Assembly: GCF_002001205.1 (NCBI RefSeq)
Contig: NZ_MUNZ01000140.1
Span: 1-34,104 of the forward strand
Source of the DNA: Hydrogenophaga sp. A37
Lineage (GTDB): Bacteria; Pseudomonadota; Gammaproteobacteria; Burkholderiales; Burkholderiaceae_C
DNA: 34,104 bases
Direction of reading: 5' to 3'
Shown: piece by piece, positions 1 through 7,452 of the stretch
Layout of the letters: each line of letters opens with the position of its first letter
Position numbering within the stretch: position 1 is the first letter of the stretch
Notes under the pieces: model-generated
What the model saw: the letters and a program-made list of their open reading frames with translations, nothing else
Database searches by the model: none
Told to the model about the DNA's origin: nothing
Program-made: the position numbers and the translations under genes

Positions 1-366
1 GTTCCCCCCCGCTCCCCCTGAAGAAGCGCCCATCCAGGAACCGCCTCAAACACCTGGAAAAATCATCACCGTTCATCGTTTGCACCGTCAGAGCATGGTC
101 AGCTTTTCGCACCACCATTCGGCCATTGCGCGGCCCTGAAGATTTGGCGGCAAGCTTTGCCGAACCCCGGTGGGGCTGGCTTCACCTCACTCGCCGCACG
201 GGGAAAGCGCGGTGCAGACATGCGCCCCCAGAAGCTGGCATGATGCGGGCGTTCTTCGGAGGAGGGACTGAATTGCTGTCGGTAGCACACGTCAACGAGC
301 GCGTCGCAGCACCGCTCCTTCCAACGAGGGCCCCACTTCTTCGCGCCTACCCAAGTTGGTTCATGC
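1..366. other. Upstream region of the sigma-54 activator, no gene seen
   Basis: I see no convincing gene here; the short open frames on both strands lack ribosome sites and recognisable content. The stretch holds a near-perfect palindrome at 148-162 (CGGCAAGCTTTGCCG). It also holds a weak -24/-12-like string at 236-251 (TGGCATGATGCGGGCG), which keeps GG-N10-GC but has GGGC in place of TTGC. Either could be regulatory for the activator gene at 367, but both are low-confidence readings. Confidence 0.4.
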
Positions 367-1812
367 ATGACCCACGCCCTGATCGTTGAGGACGATGTGG
401 ATTCGGCGGCCTCGCTCAAGGCCTTGATCGCGAGCGAAGGCCTCACGGTGTCCACCGCCTCCAATCTGTTCGACGCGCGCAAGCAGCTGTCGTTGCAGCC
501 GCCCGACATCGTGTTGCTGGACCTGCGGCTTCCGGATGGAAGCGGCATGGACCTGTTCGAAGACCCCGAGCTGTTGTCCAACTCCGAGGTGGTGCTCATC
601 ACCGGCCACGCGAGCCTGGAAACGTCCATCCTCGCCCTGCGGCTGGGGGTGGCGGACTACCTCGTCAAGCCCATCAACCTCAAACACCTGCAGGGTGTGC
701 TGTCGCGTGTCACCAAGCCGGCGGTGCTGAAGGCCGAAGTGGCAGATCTGACGGCAAAACTTGCTGCTACAGGGCATTTCGGCCAACTCTGGGGGCGTGC
801 CCCCAACATGAAGCGCGTGTACGAGCAGATTTCCCGCGTGGCGGGCACCGGGGTCACGGTGTTCATCACCGGCGAAAGCGGCACGGGCAAGGAGGTGGTC
901 GCGCAGACCATTCACGAATTGAGCCGCCGCCGAAAAATGCCCTTCCTCGGGGTCAACTGCGGCGCCATCTCGCCCAACCTGATCGAGAGCGAAATCTTCG
1001 GTCACGAAAAGGGCAGCTTCACCGGCGCCGACCGTCAGCACCAGGGCTTCTTCGAGCGCGCGGCCGGGGGCACCCTGTTTCTGGACGAGATCACCGAAAT
1101 GCCGCTGGAGCTGCAGGTCAAGCTCCTGCGCGTGCTAGAGACCGGGCGCTTCATGCGCGTGGGGGCCACGCAGAGCCAGGAGACCGACGTGCGCATCGTG
1201 GCCGCCACCAACCGCTCGCCGTTCGAGGCGGTGGCCAGCGGGCGGCTGCGCGAAGACCTGATGTACCGGCTGAACGTCTTTCCCATCGAGCTGCCGCCAC
1301 TGCGTGAGCGCCTGTCCGACGTCGGCCTGCTGGCGGAGCACTTTCTGCGCTTGATCAGCGAGCAGGAGGGCAAGGTGAAGAGCTTCACGCCCGAGGCGCT
1401 GGAGCAGCTCACCTGCCATGACTGGCCGGGCAATGTCAGAGAGCTGCGCAATGCGGTGCACCGGGCTTATGTGATGGCGCAAGGCACGCACATTGATGCC
1501 CAATGGCTGCCCCGGCCCGCGGAGAAGCGCGCCGCAGAGCAGCCGCTTGCCCAAGGGTCGGCCGCTGCCCCTGCGGTGCCGGTACCGGTGCAGGCGCCGG
1601 AGCCAGCGCCACCCGCGCCGCACACCGTGGGCAAATCGGTGGTCATTCCCATCGGGGTGACCCTCGCGGAGGCTGAGCAGACGCTGATCCTGGCGACGTT
1701 GCGGCATTGCCGGCACCAGAAGGAACGCACGGCGGCGACCCTCGGGATCAGCCTGAAGACGCTGTACAACCGGCTCAAGCAATACAACGCCGACAAGGAC
1801 GAGGGCGACTGA
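367..1812 (+). CDS. Sigma-54 dependent response regulator (NtrC family)
   Basis: Transcription activator of 481 residues that opens sigma-54 promoters when phosphorylated. The N-terminal receiver (about 1-120) has the acidic pair D9/D10, phospho-acceptor D52, T79 and K101. The AAA+ domain (about 140-370) shows Walker A GESGTGKE at 169-176, Walker B LFLDE ending at D240/E241, and the sigma-54 contact loop as GSFTGA (216-221) where GAFTGA is usual. A Pro/Ala-rich linker (about 385-420) leads to a C-terminal Fis-type helix-turn-helix (about 430-475). No histidine kinase gene is adjacent, so the partner kinase is unknown; the hybrid kinase at 19598-21856 is a candidate. Many genes in this window have -24/-12 promoters and an rpoN gene lies at 32205, so I infer this is the local activator. 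The start at 367 is in frame with a full receiver; an out-of-frame ATG lies 4 bases upstream. Confidence 0.95.
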   Translation: MTHALIVEDDVDSAASLKALIASEGLTVSTASNLFDARKQLSLQPPDIVLLDLRLPDGSGMDLFEDPELLSNSEVVLITGHASLETSILALRLGVADYLVKPINLKHLQGVLSRVTKPAVLKAEVADLTAKLAATGHFGQLWGRAPNMKRVYEQISRVAGTGVTVFITGESGTGKEVVAQTIHELSRRRKMPFLGVNCGAISPNLIESEIFGHEKGSFTGADRQHQGFFERAAGGTLFLDEITEMPLELQVKLLRVLETGRFMRVGATQSQETDVRIVAATNRSPFEAVASGRLREDLMYRLNVFPIELPPLRERLSDVGLLAEHFLRLISEQEGKVKSFTPEALEQLTCHDWPGNVRELRNAVHRAYVMAQGTHIDAQWLPRPAEKRAAEQPLAQGSAAAPAVPVPVQAPEPAPPAPHTVGKSVVIPIGVTLAEAEQTLILATLRHCRHQKERTAATLGISLKTLYNRLKQYNADKDEGD

Positions 1813-1834
1813 ATCTTTCTACGCAAGCGGGTTG

Positions 1835-1850
1835 CGGCATGCCGTTTGCC
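1835..1850 (+). promoter_or_regulatory. Sigma-54 promoter (-24/-12) of the DUF883 gene
   Basis: CGGCATGCCGTTTGCC matches the sigma-54 consensus TGGCACG-N4-TTGCW at GG (1836-1837) and GC (1848-1849) with the required 10-base spacing. Transcription should start near 1861, giving a leader of about 32 bases before the ATG at 1893. Confidence 0.7.
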
Positions 1851-1892
1851 ATAGGGACGCTTCCTTTCCCTGTCCCTCTTCAGGAGCCCACC

Positions 1893-2210
1893 ATGCCCGA
1901 CACCACCGTCCATCCCACCTCCATTGGATCCGCGCCTCGCGACAGCCAAGGCCAAGACCTGTTGAACCGTGCGACCGAAACCGCCCACGGCGCGGTGGAT
2001 CGGTTCGCCGACAAGGCGGGGCCTGCGGTGCAGAAGCTGGAGTCTGGCATGGCCCAGGCCAACGCGGTCCTGCACGACCAAGCGCACCACATGCGTGAAC
2101 TGAGCGATGAATGGGCGAACAGCGCGCGCGACACGGTGCGTCAGCATCCGCTGACCTCCGTGCTGTTGGCACTGGCTGCGGGCGCGCTGATCGCGCGCGC
2201 CTCGCGTTGA
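1893..2210 (+). CDS. DUF883/ElaB-YqjD-like membrane-anchored protein
   Basis: Small protein of 105 residues. The first 80 or so residues are polar and helical, with the alternating Ala/Gln/Glu/Asp pattern of a coiled coil. The C-terminus (about 84-102, from HPLTSVLLALAAG) is a single membrane anchor ending in basic residues, which is the DUF883 layout. E. coli relatives YqjD and ElaB are stationary-phase inner-membrane proteins that bind ribosomes; the same role here is only inferred. The start at 1893 is chosen because AGGAG lies 6 bases upstream. The reading frame stays open further upstream but overlaps the activator gene. A good -24/-12 promoter precedes it at 1835-1850, so it is probably transcribed separately from the activator and under sigma-54. 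Confidence 0.85.
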   Translation: MPDTTVHPTSIGSAPRDSQGQDLLNRATETAHGAVDRFADKAGPAVQKLESGMAQANAVLHDQAHHMRELSDEWANSARDTVRQHPLTSVLLALAAGALIARASR

Positions 2211-2541
2211 GCCCGGACAACAAGCCCTGCACGCTGGCCTGCGCCCAGCAGGCAGGGTGCAGCGCCCACGCAGACAGCGCGCAACGCACGGAGCCAGCGC
2301 CGTGTGTGCTGCTGGACCCGCGCGCCACCGTGTTGCCGCCGCCTCCGGTCCACCGCAGCACCCCGGCCGTGCCGGTGTCTCCTGCATCCCGTGATCACGA
2401 AGATGAGTCGGCCGATCCGGTGGGCGACGGGCACAGCGATGCCGAACTGGCAGCGAGGAAGAACGAAAAAGAGAAAGAGAAAGAGAAAGAGAAAGAGAAA
2501 GAGAAAGGCCGACCTGAGGCCCCCTGAAAGGCCACCGCCGT
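2211..2541. other. Convergent intergenic region with a homopurine repeat
   Basis: This space lies between the 3' ends of the DUF883 gene and gmhA. Open frames cross it but show no ribosome site and no recognisable protein, so I call no gene. Its only clear structure is the GAGAAA repeat annotated separately. I see no strong intrinsic terminator. Confidence 0.5.
2465..2508 (+). repeat. Homopurine tract with six GAGAAA units
   Basis: Six exact copies of the hexamer GAGAAA run from 2471 to 2506, preceded by an imperfect copy (GAAAAA) and followed by GG. This makes a 44-base run without any pyrimidine on the plus strand. The unit is six bases, so copy-number change would not shift a reading frame. 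The tract lies about 34 bases beyond the gmhA stop codon. Such mirror-symmetric purine tracts can form triplex (H-) DNA and are prone to replication slippage. Confidence 0.95.
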
Positions 2542-3162
2542 TCAGAGCAAGCCGGCTCTCGCCATGCGGTTCTCCATCAACGCACAGAGCGTGTGACCGA
2601 TGAAAATGTGCGCTTCCTGCACGCGCGCGGTCACCCACGAAGGCACGACGATCGACACGTCGCACAGCGGCGCCAGGCGACCGCCGTCGCGCCCGAGCAG
2701 GCCCACCGTTCTCATGCGCAGTCTGCTGGCGGTCTCTGCCGCGCGCACGACGTTGGCGGACATGCCGGAGGTGGAAATGGCGACCAGGCAATCGCCCGGG
2801 CGCCCCAGCGCCTCGACCTGTCGCGCGAAGATGGTGTTGAAGTCGTAGTCGTTGGCGATGCAGGTCAGTGCCGAGCTGTCCGTGGTGAGGGCGAGCGCGG
2901 CCAGTGGGCGCCGGTCCTCGACCAGACGGCCCGAGAGTTCGGCCGCCAGGTGCTGGCTGTCGGCCGCAGACCCGCCGTTGCCGCAGAACATCAGCTTGCC
3001 GCCTTGCGCCACGCAGGCGGTCCACAGCCCGGCGGCGGCTTCCACCTCGGCCTGAAGGTGAGTGAGCGACTGAAAGACTTCCAGGTGTTGGCACAGGCCG
3101 CGCTCGAAGTCATCTTCGACGTACTTGGAAATTTTGAGAAACGCGGGGGCGACGGTGTTCAT
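2542..3162 (-). CDS. gmhA: D-sedoheptulose 7-phosphate isomerase
   Basis: SIS-domain protein of 206 residues that converts sedoheptulose 7-phosphate to D-glycero-D-manno-heptose 7-phosphate, the first step of ADP-heptose synthesis for the LPS inner core (cytoplasmic). Visible family marks are the phosphosugar loop CGNGGSAADSQH (60-71), the metal/catalytic pair H71 and E75, the STSG sugar-phosphate motif (130-133), and Q182 with H190 near the C-terminus. These correspond to the zinc ligands and catalytic residues of E. coli GmhA. The start is fixed by AGAGGAG just upstream and by an ATGA overlap with the hldC stop codon, implying translational coupling. It is the last gene of the minus-strand operon that begins with the SDR gene at 7391. 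Confidence 0.93.
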   Translation of the reverse strand: MNTVAPAFLKISKYVEDDFERGLCQHLEVFQSLTHLQAEVEAAAGLWTACVAQGGKLMFCGNGGSAADSQHLAAELSGRLVEDRRPLAALALTTDSSALTCIANDYDFNTIFARQVEALGRPGDCLVAISTSGMSANVVRAAETASRLRMRTVGLLGRDGGRLAPLCDVSIVVPSWVTARVQEAHIFIGHTLCALMENRMARAGLL

Positions 3163-3656
3163 GGCGTGATCTCCTCTGGTTCGGCGGCACTGCGGCGCGC
3201 ACGCTGGATCAAATGGGTGGTGGAGCAGCCCTGGCGGTAGCCCAGGATGGCGACCCGGCCGCCCCACTGGTCCAGCAAATCCGCTTCGGCGAGCGTGTCC
3301 AGGCAGTAGTCGCCGCCCTTCACGTACACCTCGGGTCGCAGTTGATTCAACAGCACAGCGGGTGTCGGCTCGTCGAAGACCACGACAAGGCTCACGCACT
3401 CGAGCGCAGCCAGCACCGCGGCCCGGTCGTCAGCGGCGTTGAGCGGGCGCCCCGGGCCCTTGTTCAGGGCGCGCGCGGAGGCGTCTGAATTGACGCCCAC
3501 GACCAGGCTGCTGCCCAGGCGGCGCGCCTGGTCGAGGCAGTCCACGTGGCCACGGTGCAGCAGGTCGAACACGCCGTTGGTGAACACCAGCGGGCGCGGC
3601 AGCAGCCTCGCGCGTTCGGCCAGTTCGCTGCGTTCGCATTGCTTGTGCATGTTCAT
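3159..3656 (-). CDS. hldC: D-glycero-beta-D-manno-heptose 1-phosphate adenylyltransferase
   Basis: Nucleotidyltransferase of 165 residues (RfaE domain II) that joins heptose 1-phosphate to AMP from ATP to make ADP-heptose. The cytidylyltransferase-like signature TNGVFDLLHRGH carries the HxGH motif (H34 and H37). The C-terminal STTHLIQR fits the ISTT nucleotide-binding motif of the family. The kinase half is a separate gene, hldA, at 17880-18878, so the pathway is split rather than using bifunctional HldE. Three in-frame ATGs lie close together at 3662, 3656 and 3650. GAAAGGA overlaps the first, so I chose 3656, which sits 5 bases after it. The stop codon overlaps the gmhA ATG by four bases. 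Confidence 0.9.
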   Translation of the reverse strand: MNMHKQCERSELAERARLLPRPLVFTNGVFDLLHRGHVDCLDQARRLGSSLVVGVNSDASARALNKGPGRPLNAADDRAAVLAALECVSLVVVFDEPTPAVLLNQLRPEVYVKGGDYCLDTLAEADLLDQWGGRVAILGYRQGCSTTHLIQRARRSAAEPEEITP

Positions 3657-3677
3657 GTCCATCCTTTCAACGGTGGT

Positions 3678-5500
3678 TCACTGGGCAGTGGCTGGGGCCG
3701 GTGCCGGGTCGCCTGGTTTCTCCAGCAGAAAACTGCCGATCACCAGGGCATCCAGCGGGGTGCTGTAGAAGGCGTCCAGCGCGTCCTTGGGGGTGCACAC
3801 GATGGGTTCGCCCCTCACATTGAACGAGGTGTTGATGAGCACCGGCACACCGGTGAGCTCGCCGAATTTTTCGAGCAAAGCGTGAAAGGCCGGGTTGCTG
3901 TCGGCCGACACCGTCTGCACGCGTGCCGTGCGGTCGAGGTGGCATGCGGCGGGAATGCGCGCCGCCTGCTCGGGCGGCACGCCGTAGATGAACAGCATGA
4001 ACGGCGCCTTGCCGCCGTTGGCCTCGGCCGGTGTGAACCACTCGGCCAGGCGCTCCTCGGGCACGGCCGGGGCCACGGGACGGAAGTCTTCGCGGTCCTT
4101 GAGCTCGTTGATGCGCGCCTGCATGCTCTCTTGCAGCGGCGAAGCGAGGATGGAGCGCGCCCCGAGCGCGCGCGGACCAAACTCCATGCGGCCCTGGAAC
4201 CAGCCGATCACCTTGCCCTGCGCCAGCAGCCGCGCGGTGGACGCCGCCACGTCATGCAGACGCATGTAGGGCAGCTTGGCCCAGCTCAACAAGGCCTCGA
4301 TCTCGTCGTCGCCAAAGGCGGGCCCGAGGTAGGCATGCGTCATCACCCAGCGGCGCTCGGCCAGCGCGAAGGGGGTGTCGTCGGGCCGGTGTGCCTGCGC
4401 CGGGATCGGCCCCCGCGGGTGGGTGCGCAGGCGCGCGTCGATCCACATGGCCGCGCCCAGGGCGGTGCCGGCGTCGCCCGCCGCCGGTTGCACCCACACC
4501 TGCTCAAAGAGGCCGCTGTCGCGCAAGCGCGCGTTCATCACGCAGTTCAGGGCCACGCCGCCGGCCATCGCCAGACAGGGCTGCCCGGTGACCGAGCGCA
4601 GCCAGCGCGCGATGTCCAGCACCGTGCTCTCCAGCACGGCCTGCAGGGCCGCGGCCAGGTCAAAGTGGCGCTGCTCCAGTGGGGCGCCGCGGGAGCGGGC
4701 CGGTCCAAACAGCGCACTCAGATCCATCGGCGCGACTTCATAGCGCCCTTCACCGAACCAGCGCACCTGGTTGGCCAGCAGGTCGCGGTAGCGGTTGCGG
4801 TCGCCCATGGCCGCCAGCGCCATCACCTTGTACTCGTCGGACGAGTGCAGAAACCCCAGGTGCGCGGTGACCGCTTCGTACAGCAGGCCCAGTGAGTGGG
4901 GCACCTTCACCTCGCCCAGGCCCTCATGGCGGTCGTTGGAGTAGAGGCCATAGGTGGTCGAGGCGTTTTCCCCCCGGCCGTCGAGTGTCATCACCGCGCA
5001 CTGTTCGAACGGGCTCGCCAGAAAGGCGCTGGCCTGGTGCGCCAGATGGTGGTCGACGAAATGGAAGCGGTACGGCCCGTCGTGTCGCACGCCCTGGAAC
5101 CGCGCGCGCAGGTGGTGGGGCACGCCATCGGCCAGCTGCCGGGGCGCGTGACGATGTAGGTCACGAAGAGCGGGTCCCAGACGTTGTCCCAGCCTTCGGG
5201 CGGGTGCGCGGAGGGCTCCAGGGGCAGGGCGATCGGCAGGTCGGCGCGGGTGTCGTCCACGAAGCGCCAGGGGTTGAAGCTGTAGGCCACGTGGTCCACG
5301 TCGGCCAGTTGCACGCCGGCTTCGCGCAGGCAGTCGTTGATCGCGTGGTACGGCAGTTCCCAGGCGGTGAAGGGCACCGGCCGCTTGCCGTGCTTGATGC
5401 GCGTGAAGCGCTCTTCCTCGCTGGCAGCGATCACCTGGCCGTCCACCACCAGGGCGGCGGCACTGTCGTGAAAGGCGGCGTTGATGCCCAATGTGATCAT
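3678..5500 (-). pseudogene. NodU/CmcH-family carbamoyltransferase, frameshifted
   Basis: Member of the O-carbamoyltransferase family, which transfers a carbamoyl group from carbamoyl phosphate (via carbamoyl-AMP) to a sugar or other hydroxyl. The N-terminal part (MITLGINAAFHDSAAAL) reads from 5500 to about 5145 in one frame. The rest, including the metal motif VDHHLAHQASAF and the YrdC-like block MEFGPRALGARSIL, reads in another frame to the stop at 3678. The break falls at a run of four G (plus strand, 5141-5144). Adding one base restores a continuous frame of 607 residues, a normal family length, with PRQLADGVPHHL across the join. It may be a real mutation or a sequencing error in the homopolymer. 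The ATG overlaps the stop of the GT9 gene (ATGA). P. aeruginosa carries carbamoylated heptose in its LPS core, so a heptose acceptor is plausible but inferred. Confidence 0.88.
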
Positions 5501-6660
5501 GGCGATACCCTGGAAAGTGCGCCCGCCCGAGGCGCATGGGACATGGCGGACACCAACGGCACAGCAACGGGTGTGCCCAGCAGGTCCAGCACCGCCCGCA
5601 CGACCTCGTCGGGCTCGATGCCCAGCAGGCAGGCGTGGTGGCCTTGGGGGCAGACGCTCTTGAGGCAGTGGCGGCACGGCACGTCGTGCGACAGCACGCG
5701 CGAGGGGGTGCGCCAGGGCGTGTGCTGCGGGTTGGTGAGCGCGTACAGCACCACCACCGGCGTGCCCAGCGCGGCGGCCATGTGCGCCGGCCCGGTGTTG
5801 TTGCACACCAGGGCCTGGGCGCTCGCCACCAGCGCGGCGAGCTGCCCCAGCGAGAGCTGCCCGGCCAAGGTGATCGGGGTGTGGTGCCGCATGGAGGCCG
5901 CGGCCTTGTCGACCAGGGGTCGCTCGTCGTGCGAGCCGGTGAAGACGATCTGGCAGCCGGTGGCCTCGGCCAGTGCGTCGGCCGCGCGGCCGAAGCGTTC
6001 GGCGGGATAGCGGCGCGACGCTGCCGTCGCCCCAGGATGCACCACGAGATAGGGCTGGTCCGGGTCGCCACCCGCCGCCGCAAACACCTCACGCATGCGC
6101 GTGGTGTCGCTCGCCGCAAAGCGCATGCGCAGGCGGTCGTCGGTGGGGTGAAAGCCCACCGAGCGCACCAGATCGAGCTGGCGCCGCACTTCGTGGCGCA
6201 TGCCGCGGCTGCACACCTCGTGGTCCGGCACCCAGTCGGTGAGCAGGGCGTAGGGGTTTTCTCGGCAGTGCGCCAGACGCAGCGGAATGCCGGCCAGGTG
6301 GCACAGCAGGGCCGCGGGCAAGGCGCTCTGGGTGCAGGTGGTGAAGATGATCGCGGCGTCGAAATGTTCGTCGGTGAGTTGCTGCACCAGCGCCCGTGTC
6401 GCCTTCACCGGTTCGTGGCCTGGGTCGTGCTTCATCCAGGCCGCGGCATGCACCAGACAGCGGTCAATCTCTGGCACGTGCTGCGCTGCTTCGGCGCCGG
6501 AGGGCGAGGTCAATAAGCTCAGGCGCACGTCCGGGTGCTGGCGCTTGACGGCGGCGAGGGCGGGCGTCGTCATCAGCACATCGCCCAGGTGGTCGAGCCG
6601 GATGGCCAGGATGTGGCGGGCTGCCGCCCAGGCCGACGAAGCAACGGAAGCGGGGTTCAT
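5497..6660 (-). CDS. Glycosyltransferase family 9 (heptosyltransferase-like)
   Basis: Protein of 387 residues in the GT9 (WaaC/WaaF/WaaQ) family, which moves heptose from ADP-heptose to the growing LPS core at the cytoplasmic face of the inner membrane. The N-terminal Rossmann domain has ILAIRLDHLGDVLMTTPAL. The C-terminal domain has the donor-binding stretch NNTGPAHMAAALGTP and, earlier, LVVHPGA. A Cys-rich tail (CRHCLKSVCP followed by another Cys) is common in this subgroup. The start at 6660 overlaps the SDR stop by four bases (ATGA) and its own stop overlaps the carbamoyltransferase ATG, so it is tightly coupled on both sides. The acceptor sugar cannot be read from the sequence. With gmhA and hldC in the same operon, ADP-heptose is the likely donor. 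Confidence 0.88.
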   Translation of the reverse strand: MNPASVASSAWAAARHILAIRLDHLGDVLMTTPALAAVKRQHPDVRLSLLTSPSGAEAAQHVPEIDRCLVHAAAWMKHDPGHEPVKATRALVQQLTDEHFDAAIIFTTCTQSALPAALLCHLAGIPLRLAHCRENPYALLTDWVPDHEVCSRGMRHEVRRQLDLVRSVGFHPTDDRLRMRFAASDTTRMREVFAAAGGDPDQPYLVVHPGATAASRRYPAERFGRAADALAEATGCQIVFTGSHDERPLVDKAAASMRHHTPITLAGQLSLGQLAALVASAQALVCNNTGPAHMAAALGTPVVVLYALTNPQHTPWRTPSRVLSHDVPCRHCLKSVCPQGHHACLLGIEPDEVVRAVLDLLGTPVAVPLVSAMSHAPRAGALSRVSP

Positions 6661-7391
6661 GGCCACGAGGTCTCGCCGTCCGGCAGCACCAGCAGCTCCG
6701 CAATCACCGTGCCCCGTGGCATCGCCAGCACGAACTGCACCGCCTCGGCCACGTTGGCCGGGTCCTGCAAGGTGCTGGTGTCGATGTCGGGGAAGCGGTC
6801 GAGCAGAAAAGGTGTGCGCATGCCGCCCGCGATCAGCGAGGTCACGCGCACGCCCTGCGAACGCAGTTCGGCGTGCAGTGCCTTGCCCATGCCGAGCAGG
6901 CCCCACTTGCTCGCGTGGTACGCGCTGGCGTTGGGCCAGGCGCGCAGCGAAGCGGTGGAGGCCACGTTCACGATGTGGCCGCCGCGCCCGCTGTCCGAAG
7001 CCCGCAGCAGGGGCAGGGCGGCCTTGCTCAGCAGAAAAGGCCCGATCAGGTTGGTCTCGATGACCCGGGTCCAGACGCCGCTGTCCACCGCGTCGATCGA
7101 GGCCGTGACGTCGGTGCCGGCGTTGTTGATCAGCGCGTCCAGGCCGCCCCAACGTTCCTTCAAGGTACCCAGTGCCTTGGCCACCTGAGGGGCTTGTGTG
7201 ACGTCACAAGCCAGGGCCAGGGTGGCGTGGCCGTCCGGGTCGATGGTCCGCGCGACGCGCTCGGCCTTGTCGGCGTGCAGATCCAGCAGCCCCACCCGCG
7301 CGCCGCTCGTCACCAGGCGCGTGGCGATGGCCGCGCCCAGCCCGCTGCCGGCGCCAGTGACCAGGATGTTTGATGTGGACAAATTGTTCAT
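6657..7391 (-). CDS. SDR family NAD(P)-dependent oxidoreductase
   Basis: Classical short-chain dehydrogenase of 244 residues. The cofactor loop TGAGSGLGAA sits near residues 12-21, NNAG near 85-88, and the catalytic Tyr/Lys appear as YHASK with an upstream Ser in NVASTAS. It is a classical rather than extended SDR and is too short for the heptose epimerase HldD (usually above 300 residues), so I do not call it HldD. It is the first gene of the minus-strand heptose/carbamoyl operon and ends in an ATGA overlap with the GT9 gene. The substrate is unknown; a sugar or sugar-nucleotide step is suggested only by context. The ribosome site is weak. The predicted start from the upstream -24/-12 motif falls only one base before the ATG, so the transcript may be leaderless. 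Confidence 0.85.
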   Translation of the reverse strand: MNNLSTSNILVTGAGSGLGAAIATRLVTSGARVGLLDLHADKAERVARTIDPDGHATLALACDVTQAPQVAKALGTLKERWGGLDALINNAGTDVTASIDAVDSGVWTRVIETNLIGPFLLSKAALPLLRASDSGRGGHIVNVASTASLRAWPNASAYHASKWGLLGMGKALHAELRSQGVRVTSLIAGGMRTPFLLDRFPDIDTSTLQDPANVAEAVQFVLAMPRGTVIAELLVLPDGETSWP

Positions 7392-7402
7392 GGGCCTGCA
7401 TG

Positions 7403-7418
7403 GGCAATGGGCATGCCC
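7403..7418 (-). promoter_or_regulatory. Sigma-54 promoter of the minus-strand heptose/carbamoyl operon
   Basis: Read on the minus strand, GGGCATGCCCATTGCC has GGCATG-N4-TTGC with correct GG-N10-GC spacing. The predicted transcription start is near 7392, one base before the SDR ATG, which would give a leaderless message. That oddity lowers confidence. It lies back to back with a similar plus-strand motif at 7427-7442. Confidence 0.5.
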
Positions 7419-7426
7419 GGCCGCCC

Positions 7427-7442
7427 CGGTATGCCGTTTGCC
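7427..7442 (+). promoter_or_regulatory. Possible sigma-54 promoter of the MscS/ABC operon
   Basis: CGGTATGCCGTTTGCC differs from the GGCA-N6-TTGC core at one base and keeps GG-N10-GC. Twelve of its bases (ATGCCGTTTGCC) are shared with the motif at 1835-1850. The predicted start is near 7453, exactly at the MscS ATG, so the message would be leaderless or translation would begin at the in-frame ATG at 7471. Confidence 0.45.
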
Positions 7443-7452
7443 AGAGCGGGCG

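Noticed and set aside
148..162. Palindrome CGGCAAGCTTTGCCG as a sigma-54 promoter
   Set aside because: The spacing between GG and GC is eight bases, not ten, and sigma-54 tolerates little change in spacing. It may still be an operator.
2111..2527. Possible small protein ending in a run of alternating Lys and Glu
   Set aside because: Its start lies inside the DUF883 gene, there is no ribosome site, and the Lys-Glu run simply reads the GAGAAA repeat.
3546..4895. Long open frame of 449 codons on the plus strand, antisense to hldC and the carbamoyltransferase
   Set aside because: It mirrors well-supported genes on the other strand, has no ribosome site or recognisable domain, and is explained by the high GC content, which removes stop codons from antisense frames.
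6657..7391. The SDR as the missing HldD epimerase
   Set aside because: It is a classical short SDR of 244 residues with different motifs; HldD is an extended SDR of more than 300 residues.
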